In this document: one piece after another, positions 59,630-64,000 of the stretch
How the letters are laid out: each line of letters starts with the position of its first letter
Position numbering within the stretch: position 1 is the first letter of the stretch
The notes under the pieces: model-generated
What the model was told of the DNA's origin: nothing
The model's database searches: none
What the model saw: the letters and a program-made list of their open reading frames with translations, nothing else
Origin: Serilophus lunatus
Lineage: Eukaryota; Chordata; Aves; Passeriformes; Eurylaimidae
DNA: 64,000 nucleotides
NCBI GenBank assembly: GCA_013399895.1
Contig: VXBA01005694.1
Coordinates: forward strand, 558,147-622,146
Reading direction: 5' to 3'
Position numbers and translations under genes: made by a program

Positions 59630-61870
59630 TAGTAAGATTAAACTGTGAAGGCAGTGAAGGGGATTCAATGATTGTGTTGATGACCATTTCCTAGTGCTGC
59701 TAGAGGGGAGAAGCAGGATTCATTTTCTGCTTGACCTGCTGCTTACAAGAAGGGAAGAACAAATGTCAGAGGTGATAATAAATAACAGCTGGGATCAGAG
59801 TGTCCATGAGTTGTTTCAGTTCATGATTCACAGAAGTCTGTAAAGATATTTAGCAAGTTAAGACTTTTAAGGCTTCAGCAGAGCAGACTTCAGCCTTTTT
59901 GGAGAGTTGCTTAGCAAAATCTCTTGGGATGCTGCCACAGAAACATAGAGTCCATGAAAGATGGATGATTTCTAAATAAAACTTACAAAGAACTCGGGAA
60001 GGAACCATCCTGTTGAGCAGGAAGGAGGGCGATTCAGCAGAAGGCCTTTTTGGATAGCAAATGACCTGAGATGCAAGATACAGGCAAACATTGCTTGACT
60101 GCTTAATGACAAAATCAGAAAGCTGATTGATTTGACCGAAGACTTACAAGGGCCATAAAGGAAAACAAAAAGTGATTCTGTAGGTGTGCGCTACTTTCAA
60201 AAATGAAGGTAAAATTTAAGGAAGGAAAAAGGTGATGAATGGTTGGGGGAAAAGATGTTATGGCAGATAATACAGAAAAAGCTGAAGTACTCAACATCAT
60301 CTTTGCCAGGCGTTTAAGGGACTAGAATGTAACTGCAATAGTCAGCAAAGGTTTACGAAAAGCAATTCCTGTGCTTGTCTAGACTGGTTGCCTTTCTTGA
60401 TGAAATGACTAGCTGTTTAGATGAGGGGAAAGGAGTGACTGCCCTGTACCAAGCAGTGCCACAGCACAGATACTGCTTTGAGCAGTAATGCCTCTTTGCT
60501 GAGTGAAAACACAGCTGACACCTGACTCACATCATAATTCCCACAAATGTGCATCTGGGATCTGCTGCAGGGCACATGGTGATTCCTTTTCACTAGTTGC
60601 CATGGGGAGTGGCTGCAAAGGTATTTCTCACACCTCCTCTGTGGGCAGGAGAAGCTGAGGGAGCTAATAACCTCTCATCCAAACAAGGAAGTGTTGGGTC
60701 AACATGTTCAACTAATCATAGCTGGAAAGAAGATAGGATTTGTAATGAAACCTTTGGAAACCTTCTGGATAGCTTCTTTGGTTATCTCCTAGATTGTATG
60801 CTATATTACCTTGTTCGTTAGCCTTCTCCTTGTGCTTGCTTGCACACAATGATTTTGGTGTTTTGACATAATCTCCTGCAACACTCTGAAATCTAAGGAA
60901 GAGTGAACTAAAAAGAAGAGTGTGGGTTGGGAACTGACTTAACCGGCAGGCTGAAAGGGTAATGATCATCACTTGACCTCTGTCAGGTTTTCAGAGATGA
61001 GCAGAGTACCTCAGTATACTTGAGGCATTAGTGAATATCTTCATCAATGACCTAGATCATGACACACACTGCACCCTCAGCAAATTTACAGAGGATAATA
61101 AATGAAGAGGGAGTGGTTAACATGACAAATGGCAGAGCTGTATTCTAGAGCAATCTTGATATACTTGAGGACTTGGTCAGAAGAAACCTCATAAAGTTCA
61201 GTAAGAATTCTGCATATCACATGGAGGAGCTGCACACATTTGTACAAGCCAAGAAGCAAACGTCTGAATTGTAGCTTTATTGAAAATGACCTAGAGGTTA
61301 CTGCAGACATCAGGCTGAACATGGACCCTGGAGTGCACTTTCACTCCAAATCAGGTAATCAGCATACCAGGCTATTTTAGGAGAAGCATGGCCAGCAGAA
61401 AAAGATGTTACTTTCTAGATACTGTGACCAATTTATATTCTTTGGCTTCAAGAGCACTGCGGAGAGGGTCCAACAGATTTTCAGTGCCCTAAGTCACGTG
61501 GAGGAGTGTTGAAGGAAGTGGGGCTTGTTTAATAATGTGAAGAGGAGATTAAGGAGCAGTCTAAGAACACCCTGTAAGTGCTCAGTACCAAAGATGATGA
61601 AGCCAAACTCTTCTCAGTAGGGAAGCACCAATGGCCGCAAGCATTGGCTTTGGAGGTTCTGATTTCAGTTGGAGGAGAAATTAAAGCACTAGATAGGAGG
61701 AATAGTGATGGAGTAGTGCTTGCTTGGAAAGGCTGTGAAACACCCACCCTTTGAGATTTTTAAGATTTGGCTAGGTAGAATCATGGCTGATCTGATGTTG
61801 TCACTAATCCTGATTCAATAACATTGGGTCAGATGACCTATAGAGATGTTTTTCAACCAAATTTTCTATG
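59630..61870 (+). mobile_element. Ancient CR1-type LINE, about 2.2 kb, degraded
   Basis: A long, heavily mutated sense-strand element. Islands of the CR1 ORF2 survive in the right order. Around 60265-60310 the plus strand reads DNTEKAEVLNIIFA (linker before the reverse transcriptase). Around 61038-61105 it reads NIFINDLDHDTHCTLSKF followed by TEDNK, where CR1 has the FADD active site. AERVQQ-like, KRRLRS-like and CLERL-like remnants follow to about 61750. A 3' UTR-like GATTCAATAACATTGGGTCA and AGATGACCTATAGAG end it. Stops and frameshifts are everywhere. Parts between the islands, especially 60350-60950, are barely recognisable. Confidence 0.7.
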
Positions 61871-62254
61871 GTAATAGAGAAAGTTATTTTTTTGTTTTAG
61901 TTGTTTTGTGGAATATTTCTTACTAATACGGCTGGGAGAGGTGTTAAAATTTTCTCTTTAGCATATTTCTGCCTTCCTATTTCTGGAAATACTGCAATTA
62001 TAGCCTAAAAATCTTGTAGCTTTTAGATGTTTGTTTCTTCTCTCTTTAACGAACAACATTAGGAAAAGATCCATGAAAATAAAGGACTACCATCTTGACT
62101 TTTTACCTCACTTTTAGCTTCAGAAAATGGTAACATCAAACTTCTGCACTTCAGCTGATAAAAAATTCACTTTAACATTTAACTCTGGTTAGATATTAAA
62201 AATTGATGGATGAAAAAGCTGAGTTATCTGTTTTGTTGTGAAAAGCATGTTTGA

Positions 62255-62267
62255 TTTTTTTTTTTTT
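62255..62267. repeat. T13 homopolymer
   Basis: Run of about 13 T. Confidence 0.85.
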
Positions 62268-64000
62268 ACATGCATTTTTGCAAAATAGCATATTCAGGGA
62301 GGGGAGGAGGTGCTGGGGGTTGGGTTGGAGAGAAAAAAGAACCATTAAGTTGAAGTCTCAGGGGATTTTTTTTCCCTGTATTAAAAGTAGCATTCCTCAA
62401 CTGTTTCTTGTTTACTTTTCTAAACTTTGTAGTTGAACGGGCATAATAAAATTGTGGCAACACTTTTAAATTTCTATTCATACACTGATTTGACTTTTCA
62501 GTATTAAACTATTACAACTGATGTTATTGTTTGTGTGTTATAAAATTATCAGTAGCAGTTTTTTGATGGTGGTTTTAGGAAGCACAACAATAGGATAAAG
62601 GAGCTGCAGCTTTTAGCAATGAGTCCTGAAAACTGTTCCTTTGGGATCTTTAACAAGTTGACTTAGATCATCCACTGATGAGATAATCCTGCATGTTTTA
62701 AAAGTATACATTTGCTGAAAGTAGTTGGCTCCATTTCCTGTCAGTCCATGTGTGTGAACAGAGTTTAAATTCATGTTTCCCAGGCAAAGGAGGTCTTTGC
62801 TTGCTGTAGGTAGAACTTTCAAGTGGTGAATTTTACACCATGGTTTTGACTCAATGTTACCACACATGTGATGAGTAAAGACGCAGAGAAGTCAACTAGT
62901 AGAATTATATGAACGAGACAAGTAATTGTGAGATCTTGACAATCATTCATCATGTCTAGCCCAAATTTAGCATATTGCCTATGGTCTAAAGAAAAAAAAC
63001 TATATGTAGCAAGACAGGAAGACTACTAATGCCTTTTGATTATTCTTATTAAATAACTTGTAAATCTGTCAGATTAAATGTTCAAGTTCATTTTTTCATG
63101 CTTAGCTTTTGCATGGGGCTGGATTTTTTATCTAGGAATAGCAAAGGTTTTCTGATTGTTTTCCTTTAAAATTTAATGTAAATTATATCTATTTTTTAAA
63201 GTCCATTTAATTAACCACTATTACTATCAAATTAAATTGCATTTAGTTTTACCCATATCAGTTTGCTCATTTAAGGGATGGAGGGAGAATTGTATATTCT
63301 ATTCTATGTTAAAAGTTACTGTGATATTATATTTTAAATAACACAATATTCCATATATAGCTTTAGAGTGTTAAATTATGGGAGCCAATGAAACTGAATC
63401 CATACAGTATTTCTACTGCATTTTTGAAAATCTATCTATGAAAAGCTATAGTTCATTTATCCTCCAAAATGCAGTTATTAGTTTTTTGCAGTAGAACTCT
63501 TTCAAATTCCATACCTACACTGCAGTGTGTCAAGAGTGTCTCACAATTTTGTCATGTCGACCAGATTATATACTAAAGGTAGCACAATTAAGCACATCAT
63601 TACATGGCCAAAGCTTGTTTTTCTGTTTTCTTATTCCTTCCATCCCTTTCTGACACTGAAACAGTCAGGAGTCATTCTTTTTTATGGTCTGAATGCCCCA
63701 TCCTGTTAGATTTTAACATTGAAGAGACTGGAAGAATAGGGGGAGTGTGTTTGGCAAGGGATTATGGTGAGATTGGTTGTGAAAATGAGGGAGAATTGGA
63801 AATCAAAAGAAGGGAAGACTGCTATTTAATCAGGTAAGAAAACCTGGATTTGGAAAGGGAATTCAAGATGAGACAGAACATAAGTGAAAAATAGATGAAG
63901 AGGCATGAAGAAGCAATGGAGAAAGGCAGCGATGGATTTCAGGGCTACAGAAGCAACAAATACCTCAGAGAGTGAGACATGAGGTTTGGGATAATCAATA

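Larger units (their letters stand above)
55886..64000 (+). other. DLG2: DLG2 intron (3' part not in window)
   Basis: Phase-2 intron running off the right edge. It holds a short possible CR1 tail (56838-56915) and a large degraded CR1 (59630-61870). No further DLG2 exon (linker, PDZ3) was recognised by eye. I see nothing in about 55890-56830, 56920-59620 and 61880-64000 apart from a T-run at 62255-62267. Confidence 0.75.

Overview
The window is vertebrate nuclear DNA, most likely from a bird. It is AT-rich and gene-poor, with four short exons flanked by canonical GT-AG splice sites. The dominant repeats are CR1 LINEs, which are typical of birds and also found in other sauropsids. No bacterial-type genes, operons, CRISPR arrays or origins are visible.

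All recognised coding sequence belongs to one plus-strand gene, DLG2 (PSD-93/chapsyn-110), a membrane-associated guanylate kinase scaffold of neuronal synapses. The exons are 18563-18732 (C-terminal half of PDZ1 and the PDZ1-PDZ2 linker), 43254-43390 (N-terminal half of PDZ2), 52436-52580 (C-terminal half of PDZ2) and 55744-55885 (PDZ2-PDZ3 linker). Split codons match at every junction, so they join into one continuous reading frame. The first half of PDZ1, PDZ3, SH3 and the guanylate kinase domain must lie outside the window.

The rest is intron. 1-18562 holds a rearranged pair of CR1 pieces, other CR1 tails, two likely MIR-type SINE relics and a GC-rich island near 6.84-7.5 kb. 18733-43253 holds a fairly young 5'-truncated CR1 broken by a 424-base run of N, a diverged pair of about 167-bp direct repeats, a U6-like fragment, several CR1 tails and a 20-bp hairpin. 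43391-52435 holds an older CR1 and a CR1 3' end. 52581-55743 holds one CR1 tail. 55886-64000 holds a long, very degraded sense-strand CR1.

No undescribed system is convincingly demonstrated. The items most worth a second look are the donor-like start of the third exon (possible recursive or regulated splicing), the 40.6-kb hairpin, the duplicated unclassified element, the U6-like fragment, and the undersized assembly gap inside the youngest CR1.
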